A DNA stretch of 33,427 nucleotides from an uncultured Prevotella sp. (GTDB lineage Bacteria; Bacteroidota; Bacteroidia; Bacteroidales; Bacteroidaceae): assembly GCA_900554835.1 (NCBI GenBank), contig USJD01000015.1:1-33427 (forward strand), written 5' to 3'. Of this stretch, positions 1 to 7,716 are shown piece after piece. Position 1 is the stretch's first letter. Each line of letters opens with the position of its first letter. Below the pieces are notes generated by a model. That model was given only the letters and a program-made list of their open reading frames with translations. It was not told where the DNA came from and did not search any database. The translations under genes were made by a program, and so were the position numbers.

Positions 1-1358
1 TCGTAGGGCAAACCGCGCGACATGTTGTCTGCCATCTGATAGCGAAGCCCGAAACTGTACAAGCCTGAGCACATCGCAGATATCGGACCATTTCTAACGA
101 TACCAGCCATCGTCAATCCCATGAAGAAATGCTGGAACGGCATCAGTTCTTCCAAATAGACTGTGAGCATACAGAAGAAGATGGCGTTGCCGATGCTTCT
201 GAGGAAGAGCGGCAGATAGAGCGCCTCGATGTTGAGACCCGGATCAATGAGGAAATACATCATCACGGGATAGCATACCATCGTAGCCACACCTATCGTG
301 AGCAGACGGGTGTATTTCTGGTGAAGAACCTTGCACCAGAACAGACAGAAGAGGCAACCGACAATGGCACCCACCCATTCCACAAAGTTGAGTATATTGG
401 TGGTGAAAGTGCCGAAATGCAGCACGCCACCTGTAAAGGCGGTTTGCAACACCTTAGGTGTACTGCCCATGAACTCCACGAAGGCGAAGAGGATGAGCAA
501 TGGGATGAGCCGCTTATACTTCCATGCCGCCGGTTCGATGAACGGGTGACGGATGTGGAGCATTCGCTGGATGCAGAAATATCCCGTTATGATGAAAAGC
601 AATACATCCATCTGCATCATCTTCGAGTCGAGCCAGTTGTAATGCTCGCCGTAATTGAAGAAGAAAATGAATTCCAGCATCCATGCCGACCACAGGATAC
701 AACCTAAATAGTCGATACTGATGAAGGGTAGAGGTTTCATAAAGCGGAAGTCGTGGGTGGTGACATACACGATGAATGCCACCAAGAGCAAAGTTCCCGT
801 CATCGTCCAGTTGATGATGCGCCAATCCTGATAGATATAAATCAGGTGTTCGGTGACCCAAGGCGAAAGAAACATGTTTCCCAGAACGATGCAGTAGAGC
901 AGGGGGAAGAAGATGGTGAAATCGCGCTTGGAGGTCATCCACAACTGGATGTTACTCATACACTCGAAGGTTCCGCAGAGCTTGAAGAAACCTGCGATGT
1001 AAGCGAGGATGCACATCACGGGCACCGAGTCGGTCCACATGATGAGGAAATTACAGGTTGCCACTACCAGTGCCGCATTCAGCAGAAGCTGGCGGTTGGT
1101 AAAGTGGAACTTCATCTTGAAGAGGAAGGGGAATGGCATCGCCACGCCCACCACGTTGAACATGATGATCATGAGCACGTCTTCTCTCATCAAACTGTAC
1201 TCGCCCATCACCTGGCTCATGGCTCCTCCATAGATTCCGCCCGACATCAGGAAGATGAAGGCGAAGAGGAGATAGAACCATGGCTGTAACCGGCGAGGAA
1301 TATATCCATTGAACGATGGAACCCGGAAGGGTCCCTGAAGCATTGGAGGTCCTGGCAT
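1..1358 (-). CDS. MFS-like multidrug efflux permease (3' end outside window)
   Basis: The minus strand is open from an ATG at 1358 to the left edge with no stop, giving at least 452 residues. An in-frame TAG two codons upstream fixes the start at or after this ATG. The protein begins MPGPPMLQGPFRVPSF and then shows about a dozen hydrophobic segments separated by short charged loops, as in 12-14-helix major facilitator drug exporters. It lies 37 bp downstream of an EmrA/HlyD-type adaptor and after an outer-membrane factor, all on one strand. The inferred role is therefore the inner-membrane pump of a tripartite EmrAB-TolC-like exporter. The substrate cannot be told. The family call rests on hydrophobicity and gene order rather than a recognised motif. 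The C-terminus is missing. Confidence 0.8.
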   Translation of the reverse strand, partial: MPGPPMLQGPFRVPSFNGYIPRRLQPWFYLLFAFIFLMSGGIYGGAMSQVMGEYSLMREDVLMIIMFNVVGVAMPFPFLFKMKFHFTNRQLLLNAALVVATCNFLIMWTDSVPVMCILAYIAGFFKLCGTFECMSNIQLWMTSKRDFTIFFPLLYCIVLGNMFLSPWVTEHLIYIYQDWRIINWTMTGTLLLVAFIVYVTTHDFRFMKPLPFISIDYLGCILWSAWMLEFIFFFNYGEHYNWLDSKMMQMDVLLFIITGYFCIQRMLHIRHPFIEPAAWKYKRLIPLLILFAFVEFMGSTPKVLQTAFTGGVLHFGTFTTNILNFVEWVGAIVGCLFCLFWCKVLHQKYTRLLTIGVATMVCYPVMMYFLIDPGLNIEALYLPLFLRSIGNAIFFCMLTVYLEELMPFQHFFMGLTMAGIVRNGPISAMCSGLYSFGLRYQMADNMSRGLPY

Positions 1359-1395
1359 TTTCTATAGTTTATAATTGATTGTTTATAGAACTTTT

Positions 1396-2433
1396 CTATT
1401 TGATGTGAACCTTGGTTTCTACGTTCAGTCCTGCACGCAGCAAGGCTACGTTTTTTGGGTCGTTGTCCTTGGTCAGGGCGATGCGTACAGGTACGCGCTG
1501 CTCTACCTTTACAAAGTTGCCGGTAGCATTATCTACAGGAATCATCGAATAGGCATTGCCGGCTGCTGCAGAAAGCGCCTCTACCTTGCCGTGGAAAACA
1601 ACATCAGGAATAGCATCGGCAGTAAAGTCCACATCTTTGCCCACGGTGATACCATCCATCTGCGTTTCGCGATAGTTGGCCACCACCCATACATCATGGT
1701 CATCCACGATGCGGGCAAGCATCTGTCCCGGTTGCACCAACTGTCCTTCGTGGATATCCTTTCTTCCCATCACACCATCGCAGGTAGCCACGATGACGGT
1801 GTATGAAAGGTTCAGACGGGCAAGGTTGAGCTGGGCCTCAGCCACACTCTCACCGGCACGTGAACCGCCGAGCTGTTGGGTCTGTACGTTGTGTACTGAA
1901 GCTGCACTTGCCTTTCTGCTGTTTGCCTGTTCATAACGAGCCTTGGCACCGAGATAGCGGGCGTATGCATTGTCGTACTGTTGACGAGTAACAGCATCCT
2001 TCTTCATCAGAGCAGCAAATCGGTCGAAATCCTGTTTGGCATTCAGCATATCTACACGGGCTTCCTCTATGCCGGCAGCAGCAGTCTGCACATTGCTGGT
2101 AGTGGTACCCATGCTCGCAGTCACTACCGAAGAGCTGGATTTAGAACCGCGCAAACCTGCTTCTGCCTGTGCTACATGCAGGCGGAACTCAGCATCCTCA
2201 ATGATGACGAGCGTATCGCCTTTCTTCACATGCTGGTAGTCAGTGAAACGGATTTCCTTGATAAATCCAGACACGCGGGTATTGATAGGTGTGATGTGGC
2301 GGTTTACCTGGGCATCATCGGTATAGGCGATGTCGCTGCCATGAAAGAAATGGCTGAAACACCAGCAAACTGCTCCCAGGAAAAGGAGGATAATCACTAC
2401 ATTATATATTCTCTTGATAATTTTCTTGTTCAT
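1396..2433 (-). CDS. HlyD/EmrA-family membrane-fusion protein
   Basis: 345 residues. One N-terminal transmembrane anchor (about residues 9-30) is followed by YTDDAQVNRHITPINTRVSG, the typical start of the lipoyl/barrel-sandwich part of EmrA-like adaptors. An alanine- and glutamine-rich alpha-hairpin region (about 85-200) follows, then the second lipoyl half (VIVATCDGVMGRKDIHEGQL) and a beta-barrel with VVANYRETQ. The family bridges an inner-membrane pump and an outer-membrane channel in the periplasm. It sits between the outer-membrane factor (74 bp upstream) and the MFS-like permease (37 bp downstream), consistent with one operon. No truncation is seen. Confidence 0.92.
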   Translation of the reverse strand: MNKKIIKRIYNVVIILLFLGAVCWCFSHFFHGSDIAYTDDAQVNRHITPINTRVSGFIKEIRFTDYQHVKKGDTLVIIEDAEFRLHVAQAEAGLRGSKSSSSVVTASMGTTTSNVQTAAAGIEEARVDMLNAKQDFDRFAALMKKDAVTRQQYDNAYARYLGAKARYEQANSRKASAASVHNVQTQQLGGSRAGESVAEAQLNLARLNLSYTVIVATCDGVMGRKDIHEGQLVQPGQMLARIVDDHDVWVVANYRETQMDGITVGKDVDFTADAIPDVVFHGKVEALSAAAGNAYSMIPVDNATGNFVKVEQRVPVRIALTKDNDPKNVALLRAGLNVETKVHIK

Positions 2434-2476
2434 AATTTTGCTTGTTTATTTTATAGTTTTAGAAGTGCAAATGAAT

Positions 2477-2507
2477 TCTTCACTCTTCACTCTTCGTTCT
2501 TCACTTT
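2477..2507. repeat. Short imperfect tandem repeat between two efflux genes
   Basis: About four imperfect copies of a 7-8 base unit (TTCTTCAC, TCTTCAC, TCTTCGT, TCTTCAC on the plus strand) directly follow the outer-membrane factor's stop codon in the direction of transcription. On the transcript this is purine-rich (GAAGAGTGAAG). Such microrepeats are prone to slippage. No function can be assigned. Confidence 0.6.
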
Positions 2508-3845
2508 CTAAATTTCTCCAGCTACGTATTTCATGCGATAGTAGGCATAGACGATGTTGATGCGGGCATCCACTTCGCTTAATTCTGCATTGAGCTTAAG
2601 GTTGGAAGCATCTACCATATCTGTTACCAGTGCCAACTGACTGAGATAGCGGGCATTCATTACCTCATAGTTCTGGCGTGCCAGTTCTACGCTCTTCTTC
2701 TGCGTTTCCAGTTCTACGTAGGTTTGCTGGTATTGCACGTAGGCAGCCTGTATCTGGTTGTTGAGCTGCTCCGCCTGTACAGCATGTGCCTCTTTAGCCT
2801 GTCTGGTCTCTACAGCAGCCTGCTTGATGCGCTTGTTGCTCTTGAAGAGTGAACTGAGACTATATTTTACTCCCACGCCCACATACCATACGTTGAGGTT
2901 CTTATCCACCGGTGGCAATTCGAAGAGGATAGGACCGTCGAAGTTGTCGGCAGCCACGAACGCAACTTTCGGCAACAGGTCGCTCTTGGCAATCTTCTCC
3001 TTCTGTTCGGCGATGCGGATGGCATTATTGCTCTGTTCCATGAGCGGAGAACTTACCAGACTGGCAGACTGCCAGTGGGCCTCTCCGTCCTTGGCGTAAC
3101 TTTTATCAGCTATGGTTGCATCAGGAATAATCTGCGCATTAGTATCAAGATCAAGCGTATTGCAGAGTTGGTGGTTGAGGATGCTGCGGTTGTTGTGTAG
3201 AGAAGTCAAACCGAGTTTCAGACTCTCCATCTGCAGTTCGTAACGGGTGATGTCGTTTTTCAGCGCCATGCCCTGTTTCTGCTTTTCCTTGATGTCATCA
3301 ATAAGCTGTCGGGTCAGTTCGATATTCTTTTCATACACTCGGATGCGGTTATCGATTTTATATAGGTCAAGATATTGACCGAGGGCGATGAAGCGAGCCT
3401 GTTGACGGGTCAGTTTGACGCCCGCTTCAGCTTGAAGTTTCCCGAGTTCAGCCAGTTTGATACCTGCGTTGATAGCACCTCCGGCATACACCACCTGTTG
3501 AGCCTGTAAGGCGAAATTATTACCCACGTGAGGGGATTTCAAACCATGAACATTAGAAAAGTTGCGGTCGGTAAGAAGCGCATTGCCGATATAACTGAAA
3601 GAAAGCGAAGTATCCAGGTCGGGCAGTCGTTTGCTTTTGGCAGATTCAATGCCGAGGTTGGCAGCTTCTACACCCGTTTTGGAAGTGCGAAGTTCCTTGT
3701 TGTTATCCTCTATCTTTTCGAAGAGTTGGCTGATAGACATAGGCAAATTCCCGTCCGAAGCCAACTTCACTTGGGGTGTTTGGGCAAGTGCCCAAGGCGA
3801 GCCTCCTACCATTAGGGAGCAGACTAACATGAATTTCTTTATCAT
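2508..3845 (-). CDS. TolC-like outer-membrane efflux protein
   Basis: 445 residues, the usual length for outer-membrane factors. A signal peptide (MIKKFMLVCSLMVGGSPWALA, then QTPQVK) has no lipobox cysteine at the cleavage site. Two long, glutamine- and alanine-rich helical repeats follow, each with the NxxL/AxxxY pattern of the TolC/NodT family (VNVYARYLSQ-like text at residues about 395-410; IKLAELGKLQAEAGVKL near 125). It is the first gene of the operon with the adaptor and permease. It would form the outer-membrane channel of the exporter. Its start faces the divergent AraC-type gene across a 203-bp region carrying a -7 box for each direction. Confidence 0.9.
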   Translation of the reverse strand: MIKKFMLVCSLMVGGSPWALAQTPQVKLASDGNLPMSISQLFEKIEDNNKELRTSKTGVEAANLGIESAKSKRLPDLDTSLSFSYIGNALLTDRNFSNVHGLKSPHVGNNFALQAQQVVYAGGAINAGIKLAELGKLQAEAGVKLTRQQARFIALGQYLDLYKIDNRIRVYEKNIELTRQLIDDIKEKQKQGMALKNDITRYELQMESLKLGLTSLHNNRSILNHQLCNTLDLDTNAQIIPDATIADKSYAKDGEAHWQSASLVSSPLMEQSNNAIRIAEQKEKIAKSDLLPKVAFVAADNFDGPILFELPPVDKNLNVWYVGVGVKYSLSSLFKSNKRIKQAAVETRQAKEAHAVQAEQLNNQIQAAYVQYQQTYVELETQKKSVELARQNYEVMNARYLSQLALVTDMVDASNLKLNAELSEVDARINIVYAYYRMKYVAGEI

Positions 3846-3910
3846 CCGTTTTTTTATTTTTAATATGATCTTTCGGTATCCTACATATATACCAATTTTG
3901 TTTTCGGGTG

Positions 3911-3918
3911 CAAAGTTA
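3911..3918 (-). promoter_or_regulatory. Predicted -7 element for the efflux operon
   Basis: TAACTTTG on the minus strand matches the Bacteroidota TAnnTTTG element, 66 bp before the outer-membrane factor start. The 10-mer CCAAATCGTC lies just upstream of it and may be an operator. Confidence 0.6.
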
Positions 3919-3919
3919 C

Positions 3920-3973
3920 GACGATTTGGACAATTTGCCGTTTTAAAAAAAACGCAGTAGATGGACGATTTGG
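3920..3973 (+). promoter_or_regulatory. Two copies of GACGATTTGG, possible AraC-type operator half-sites
   Basis: The 10-mer GACGATTTGG occurs at 3920-3929 and again at 3964-3973, in the same orientation and 44 bp apart (about four helical turns), inside the divergent intergenic region. One copy abuts the efflux promoter's -7 box. The other is about 33 bp upstream of the regulator's -7 box. Direct repeats at whole-turn spacing are what AraC-family proteins commonly bind; the assignment is inference. Confidence 0.4.
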
Positions 3974-4006
3974 GAACTAATATTCTTTTATCTCACATAT
4001 TTTATT

Positions 4007-4014
4007 TAATTTTG
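4007..4014 (+). promoter_or_regulatory. Predicted -7 element for the AraC-type regulator
   Basis: TAATTTTG fits TAnnTTTG and lies 34 bp before the GTG start at 4049, leaving a short leader. Confidence 0.5.
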
Positions 4015-4048
4015 CGCCCGAAAAGAGAATAAAAACAGAATACGACCC

Positions 4049-4966
4049 GTGATAGATTTATCAGAATTAAGCAGCAATCAGGAGTCCAATCTCCTCACTA
4101 CTGGTTTAGAGGAATGGCAAGAAGAACCGCAGGTATTGACTTACGGTGCGATATTGATATGTCGCAGAGGAAAGGCTACACTCCACATTAATTATAAGGA
4201 TTGGGAACTTCATGAGGGAGCGGTCATCACCGTTTTTCCCAATGATGTGGTGGAGTTGACGGTCAAGGAGGCTGACGGAATTCCGGTTTCCTCAGATGCA
4301 TCCTCTTTTCAGGTAGAGATGCTCAAATACAATCCGTCTTTATTGCGAGAGGCGAGTTTACAGTTGGAGCAAACGGTATATTCAGCATTGCGTGAAGATC
4401 GCTGCCGTCAGGATACTCCCATCGTAACGAACATCATCAATGCGATGTTTTCATTGTTAAAGGTATATTTTGATCAGTCGGAATGTACCTGCATCTCCCA
4501 GTTGGTACTTTGTCAGTTGAAGGCATTTTTCATCGGTTTCCATGAGTATCTGTTGCGTAATCCCGATCAGCATCCAGACGAAGTGAAATCCTATCGTGTC
4601 CGTGAACTGTTCAATCGATTTATGATGCTGATGGAGCGAGATTACAAAATATCGCGTGATGTAAATTACTATGCAGAACAGATGCATATAACCTCGAAGT
4701 ATCTGACGAACATCGTGCGCCAGGTAACGCACCATACGCCTAAGTCCATCATCGATCAATATGTGATTCTGCAGCTCAAGATGCAACTCAAGCGCAGTTC
4801 ACAGAGTATCAAGGAAGTGGCATGGGAATATCATTTTGCAGACACCAGCTTCTTCTGCCGTTATTTCAAAAAAACATACGGGCATAACACCGCAGCAAAT
4901 AAGAGAGAAATAATTCTTATCCCCCTCGTAGCAGATACCGATATCATCCCATCCTTACGGATATAA
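4049..4966 (+). CDS. AraC-family transcriptional regulator with out-of-frame C-terminus
   Basis: The start is a GTG, reading M-I-D-L-S-E-L. Residues about 1-170 form a cupin-like sensing domain; about 185-276 hold the two helix-turn-helix units (EQMHITSKYLTNIVRQV and AWEYHFADTSFFCRYFKK). AraC proteins normally continue with a segment like KHTGxTPxQxR. Here the frame instead runs on as TYGHNTAANKREIILI to a stop at 4964-4966. If one A is removed from the A7 run at 4868-4874 the sequence becomes KKHTGITPQQIREK followed by a stop at 4911-4913. So the annotated frame probably carries a one-base indel at the very end, through mutation, phase variation or sequencing error. Its divergent placement beside the exporter suggests it controls that operon. 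Confidence 0.85.
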   Translation: MIDLSELSSNQESNLLTTGLEEWQEEPQVLTYGAILICRRGKATLHINYKDWELHEGAVITVFPNDVVELTVKEADGIPVSSDASSFQVEMLKYNPSLLREASLQLEQTVYSALREDRCRQDTPIVTNIINAMFSLLKVYFDQSECTCISQLVLCQLKAFFIGFHEYLLRNPDQHPDEVKSYRVRELFNRFMMLMERDYKISRDVNYYAEQMHITSKYLTNIVRQVTHHTPKSIIDQYVILQLKMQLKRSSQSIKEVAWEYHFADTSFFCRYFKKTYGHNTAANKREIILIPLVADTDIIPSLRI

Positions 4967-5017
4967 AAGCGGTAGTCTATAGTTAATAATTTATCATCAT
5001 TTTTAGAGCAACCTAAC

Positions 5018-5121
5018 GATGCGCTTTTATAACCCTTAATGATGCGCATCATTAGCACTTATAAAAGCGCATCATTAGCACCTATAAAAGCGCATCATTA
5101 GCACCTATAAAAGCGCATCAT
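5018..5121. repeat. Palindromic plus tandem repeat cluster
   Basis: A 23-bp unit beginning GCGCATCATTAGCAC and ending TATAAAA occurs three times head to tail (5044-5066, 5067-5089, 5090-5112), with a partial fourth copy from 5113. An inverted copy at 5018-5047 faces the first unit. The arms 5018-5032 and 5059-5073 match perfectly over 15 bp, around an 18-bp perfect palindrome at 5037-5054. The cluster can form one large cruciform or hairpin followed by direct repeats. It has no spacers, so it is not a CRISPR array. It may end transcription of the regulator or be a dispersed genomic repeat. Confidence 0.85.
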
Positions 5122-5150
5122 GAGAGTTCATTCAAGCACTTCCTTAAAAT

Positions 5151-5185
5151 AAAAGGGTGCGTCAGGCTTGATGCACCCTTTTTGT
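5151..5185. terminator. Bidirectional rho-independent terminator
   Basis: AAAAGGGTGC (5151-5160) pairs perfectly with GCACCCTTTT (5173-5182) around a 12-base loop, with T-runs on both sides. It lies 20 bp past the metallopeptidase stop and would end that transcript. Confidence 0.85.
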
Positions 5186-5201
5186 GGGGGAAATTTATGG
5201 G

Positions 5202-7343
5202 TTACAAGCCTCTTGCTTTCAAAAAGCCGGAGGCGTCTGGCTGCTTCATTCCTGTGAAGTCTGTAAACATTTCCATCTGATCCTTGGTGTTGCCTCGACT
5301 CAGAATCTTGTCGCGGAAGGCCTGACCTACGGCTGGATCCAAAGCGCCATGCTTCGCAAAGTAATCGGCGATGTTTACTGCAAGCACTTCTGTCCATAGA
5401 TAACTGTAATATCCGGCTGCATATCCGCCATCCCATACGTGATTGAAGTAGGAGGTGCTGTAACGTGGTGGTATCTGTGTGTTGAGCAAACCTATCTTGT
5501 AAAGCTCTTCTTTTTCAAAGGCTCCTGCCATATATGGGGATGGTACTTCATCTTCACTGATCTTATGCCATGCCATGTCAAGACAGGTGGCTGCCAGGTT
5601 CTCGCCTAATGAATAGGCTGTCTGGAAGTTGATGCTCTTCAGCATGCGGTCCTTTAAATCACTTGGCATCGGCTTGCCAGTCTCGGTATGACGGGCATAG
5701 TGGTCGAATATCTCTGGGATGGATGCGAATGACTCGTTAAACTGCGATGGCATCTCTACGAAATCGCGTGCTACTGCTGTTCCGGATAGTGTGTTGTATC
5801 TGCAGTCTGAGAGCATGCCGTGAAGGGCATGACCGAACTCATGGAATAGGGTGGTGACCTCATCCCAGGTAATCAGTGATGGCTGACCTTCAGGTGCCTT
5901 GGCATTGTTGCATACATTATATATAATAGGCAACTGGCCACGCTGCTTGCTCTGCTTGGCAAAGGCACTCATCCATGCTCCGCCACGCTTGGTAGGACGG
6001 CGGAAATAATCGCTATAGAAGAGGGCGATTGGCTTGCCGTTCTTGTCGCTTACCTCGAATACCTTCATGTCTGGGTGGTAGGTTGGAATATCCTTGCGCT
6101 GCTTGAAGTTCAGACCATACACACGGTGCGCTGCATAGAAAACGCCATTTACCTGCACGCTGTCGATATTGAAATATGGCTTCACCTCGTCATCGCTGAT
6201 GTTGAGCATTTCCTTTTTCATTTTTGCAGAATAGAAGAAGCGGTCGTATGGCTCCAACTTGAAGTCCTTACCCTCTGTCTTCTGCGCATATTCCTCTATC
6301 GCCTTGGTCTCTGCATCTGCCTTAGGTGCATACTCTTTGATGAGCTGTTTCAGGAAATCATCCACATTCTTGGCGTTTTTCGCCATGGTCTTTTCCAAAG
6401 AGTAGTCGGCATAGTTGTCATATCCCATCAGCTTACCCTTCTCTGCACGGAGCTTCGCAATTTCTGTTACGATAGGGAAGGTGTTGAAATCAGGATTGGT
6501 TCCGTCTGCTCGATGGATGCTTGCCATATAAACCTTGCGACGGAGTTCTCTGTTCTGAAGACTGGTGAGGATAGGCTGCTGGGTTGTATTGATGATGACG
6601 ATGCAGTAAGGTGCCTTATTGCCACGGCTTTCGGCATCTTTCTTGCATTGTGCAATATCTGCCTCACTCAGTCCGGCGAGTTCTTCCTTGCTGTTTACCC
6701 AAACCACTGCATTGTTGGTGGCTGCAGGAAGGAGATTGTCCCATTTCTGCTGCAAGTCTGAGATGCGGGAGTTGATCTGCTTCATGCGCTCCATCTTCTC
6801 TGGAGAGAGCAGGGCACCGGAGCGTACAAAACTCTTGTAGGTGACCTCGGTGAGTCTCTGATCTTCTCCCTTGAGTTTCTTATATTCGTTGTCGTAAACG
6901 TACTTGATGCGTTCGAAAAGTTTCTGATTGAAAGAGATTTCATTGTCCAGTTCTGTGAGCATCGGAGTTGCCTTCTTCTCTGTTTCTGCGATAGCAGGAG
7001 TTCTGTGAGCGCTGGTGAGTCCGTAGAAGATACTGGTTACTCTGTCGAGCAGCACGCCACTCTCTTCGAAGGCGAGGATGGTGTTCTGGAAGGTTGGTTT
7101 CTTCTTGTTGTTTACGATCTTCTGGATATTAGCACGTTGTTCCTTGATGGCCGCTTCAATGGCAGGAAGGTAGTCGCTCTCCTGAATCTTGCTGAAATCT
7201 GGAGCGCCGAAAGGAAGGCTACTCTTTACCAGGAGAGGGTTCTGACGGTTGCCGCCTACATTCTGGGCAAACGATGAGGTTGGCATCTGCAAGAGTGTTG
7301 CAACCAAACCGAGGGTAAGAAATGTCTTGTTGAAATTCATCAT
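5202..7343 (-). CDS. dcp: Peptidyl-dipeptidase Dcp-like M3 metallopeptidase
   Basis: 713 residues, including an N-terminal signal peptide (to about residue 26, ending SSFAQ). The mature start NPLLVKSSLPFGAPDFSKI is characteristic of Dcp. The zinc-binding motif HEFGH is at residues 501-505, and the third ligand is likely E530 in FVEMPSQ. Downstream YFNHVWDGGYAAGYYSYLW is the conserved M3 substrate-binding region. The family removes C-terminal dipeptides from oligopeptides. The signal peptide points to the periplasm, unlike the cytosolic E. coli enzyme. It is a single-gene unit: a TACCTTTG -7 box lies 70 bp upstream and a strong terminator follows. Oligopeptidase A is a less likely alternative. 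Confidence 0.93.
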   Translation of the reverse strand: MMNFNKTFLTLGLVATLLQMPTSSFAQNVGGNRQNPLLVKSSLPFGAPDFSKIQESDYLPAIEAAIKEQRANIQKIVNNKKKPTFQNTILAFEESGVLLDRVTSIFYGLTSAHRTPAIAETEKKATPMLTELDNEISFNQKLFERIKYVYDNEYKKLKGEDQRLTEVTYKSFVRSGALLSPEKMERMKQINSRISDLQQKWDNLLPAATNNAVVWVNSKEELAGLSEADIAQCKKDAESRGNKAPYCIVIINTTQQPILTSLQNRELRRKVYMASIHRADGTNPDFNTFPIVTEIAKLRAEKGKLMGYDNYADYSLEKTMAKNAKNVDDFLKQLIKEYAPKADAETKAIEEYAQKTEGKDFKLEPYDRFFYSAKMKKEMLNISDDEVKPYFNIDSVQVNGVFYAAHRVYGLNFKQRKDIPTYHPDMKVFEVSDKNGKPIALFYSDYFRRPTKRGGAWMSAFAKQSKQRGQLPIIYNVCNNAKAPEGQPSLITWDEVTTLFHEFGHALHGMLSDCRYNTLSGTAVARDFVEMPSQFNESFASIPEIFDHYARHTETGKPMPSDLKDRMLKSINFQTAYSLGENLAATCLDMAWHKISEDEVPSPYMAGAFEKEELYKIGLLNTQIPPRYSTSYFNHVWDGGYAAGYYSYLWTEVLAVNIADYFAKHGALDPAVGQAFRDKILSRGNTKDQMEMFTDFTGMKQPDASGFLKARGL

Positions 7344-7378
7344 TTATTATTTTTAGTATTGATTTTCTGGTGTCTTTT

Positions 7379-7407
7379 GAAACTGTTGTTTCGGAAACGT
7401 TGGTTTC
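7379..7407 (-). promoter_or_regulatory. Two adjacent GAAAC-n4-GTTTC hairpins in the dcp leader
   Basis: GAAACtgttGTTTC (7379-7392) and GAAACgttgGTTTC (7394-7407) stand side by side at the expected 5' end of the dcp transcript. They could be stabilising stem-loops or a paired protein site; no assignment is possible. Confidence 0.45.
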
Positions 7408-7412
7408 GAATG

Positions 7413-7420
7413 CAAAGGTA
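7413..7420 (-). promoter_or_regulatory. Predicted -7 element for dcp
   Basis: TACCTTTG on the minus strand matches TAnnTTTG, 70 bp before the dcp start. Confidence 0.6.
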
Positions 7421-7521
7421 CTAAGAATAATTGGATATCGGATTGTTTGCTGCTTGATTTAAACTTTTTTATTTATTGATGCATCTGTTTCCACTTTGGG
7501 GAACTGCTACAAATTTTTATT

Positions 7522-7605
7522 AAAACCTCTGACTTTTTTGTAAAATACGTATAGAAAACCTCTGATTTTTTGTAAAAATACATAATAAAATCCTCTGATT
7601 TTTTT
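7522..7605. repeat. Three 32-33 bp AT-rich direct repeats
   Basis: Units start at 7522, 7555 and 7587, each beginning AAAA(T)CCTCTGA followed by a T-run, then TGTAAAA in the first two. On the minus strand the unit would encode a repeating KKIRGF..YVF peptide, but no real gene is evident there. The repeat lies just before the truncated ATPase gene's leader. The rest of 7421-7645 is AT-rich and shows nothing else. Confidence 0.65.
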
Positions 7606-7645
7606 ATAATAATATTTAAATGATATGTTTTTCTCGGATAAAAAT

Positions 7646-7702
7646 ACTATATTTGCATATGATAAGCAGCACTCGGCAATCTGAGAGCAAGCTTTCATCG
7701 CG
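7646..7702 (+). repeat. ATPase-leader repeat, copy A (with -7 box)
   Basis: These 57 bp match the minus strand of 31485-31429 at 49 of 57 positions. Both copies carry a -7 box (here TATATTTG, 7648-7655), the core GCACTCGGCAAT and a GCAAGCTTTC hairpin arm. Each copy stands upstream of an ATPase-family gene. In copy A the repeat runs, 14 bases later, straight into the middle of the ATPase coding sequence. Confidence 0.8.
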
Positions 7703-7716
7703 TTTTTGTATATCCG

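Noticed and set aside
129..1289. Several plus- and minus-strand frames of 140-190 codons at the left edge
   Set aside because: They overlap the continuous permease frame, which alone shows ordered membrane helices and operon context. The others are His/Glu-rich shadow translations.
5044..5112. CRISPR array
   Set aside because: The 23-bp units follow each other without spacers, and no cas genes are present.
7507..7698. 63-codon minus-strand gene with repeating KIRGF peptide
   Set aside because: The repeating peptide simply reflects the 33-bp DNA repeats, and the start lies inside the shared leader repeat. No homologous function is evident.
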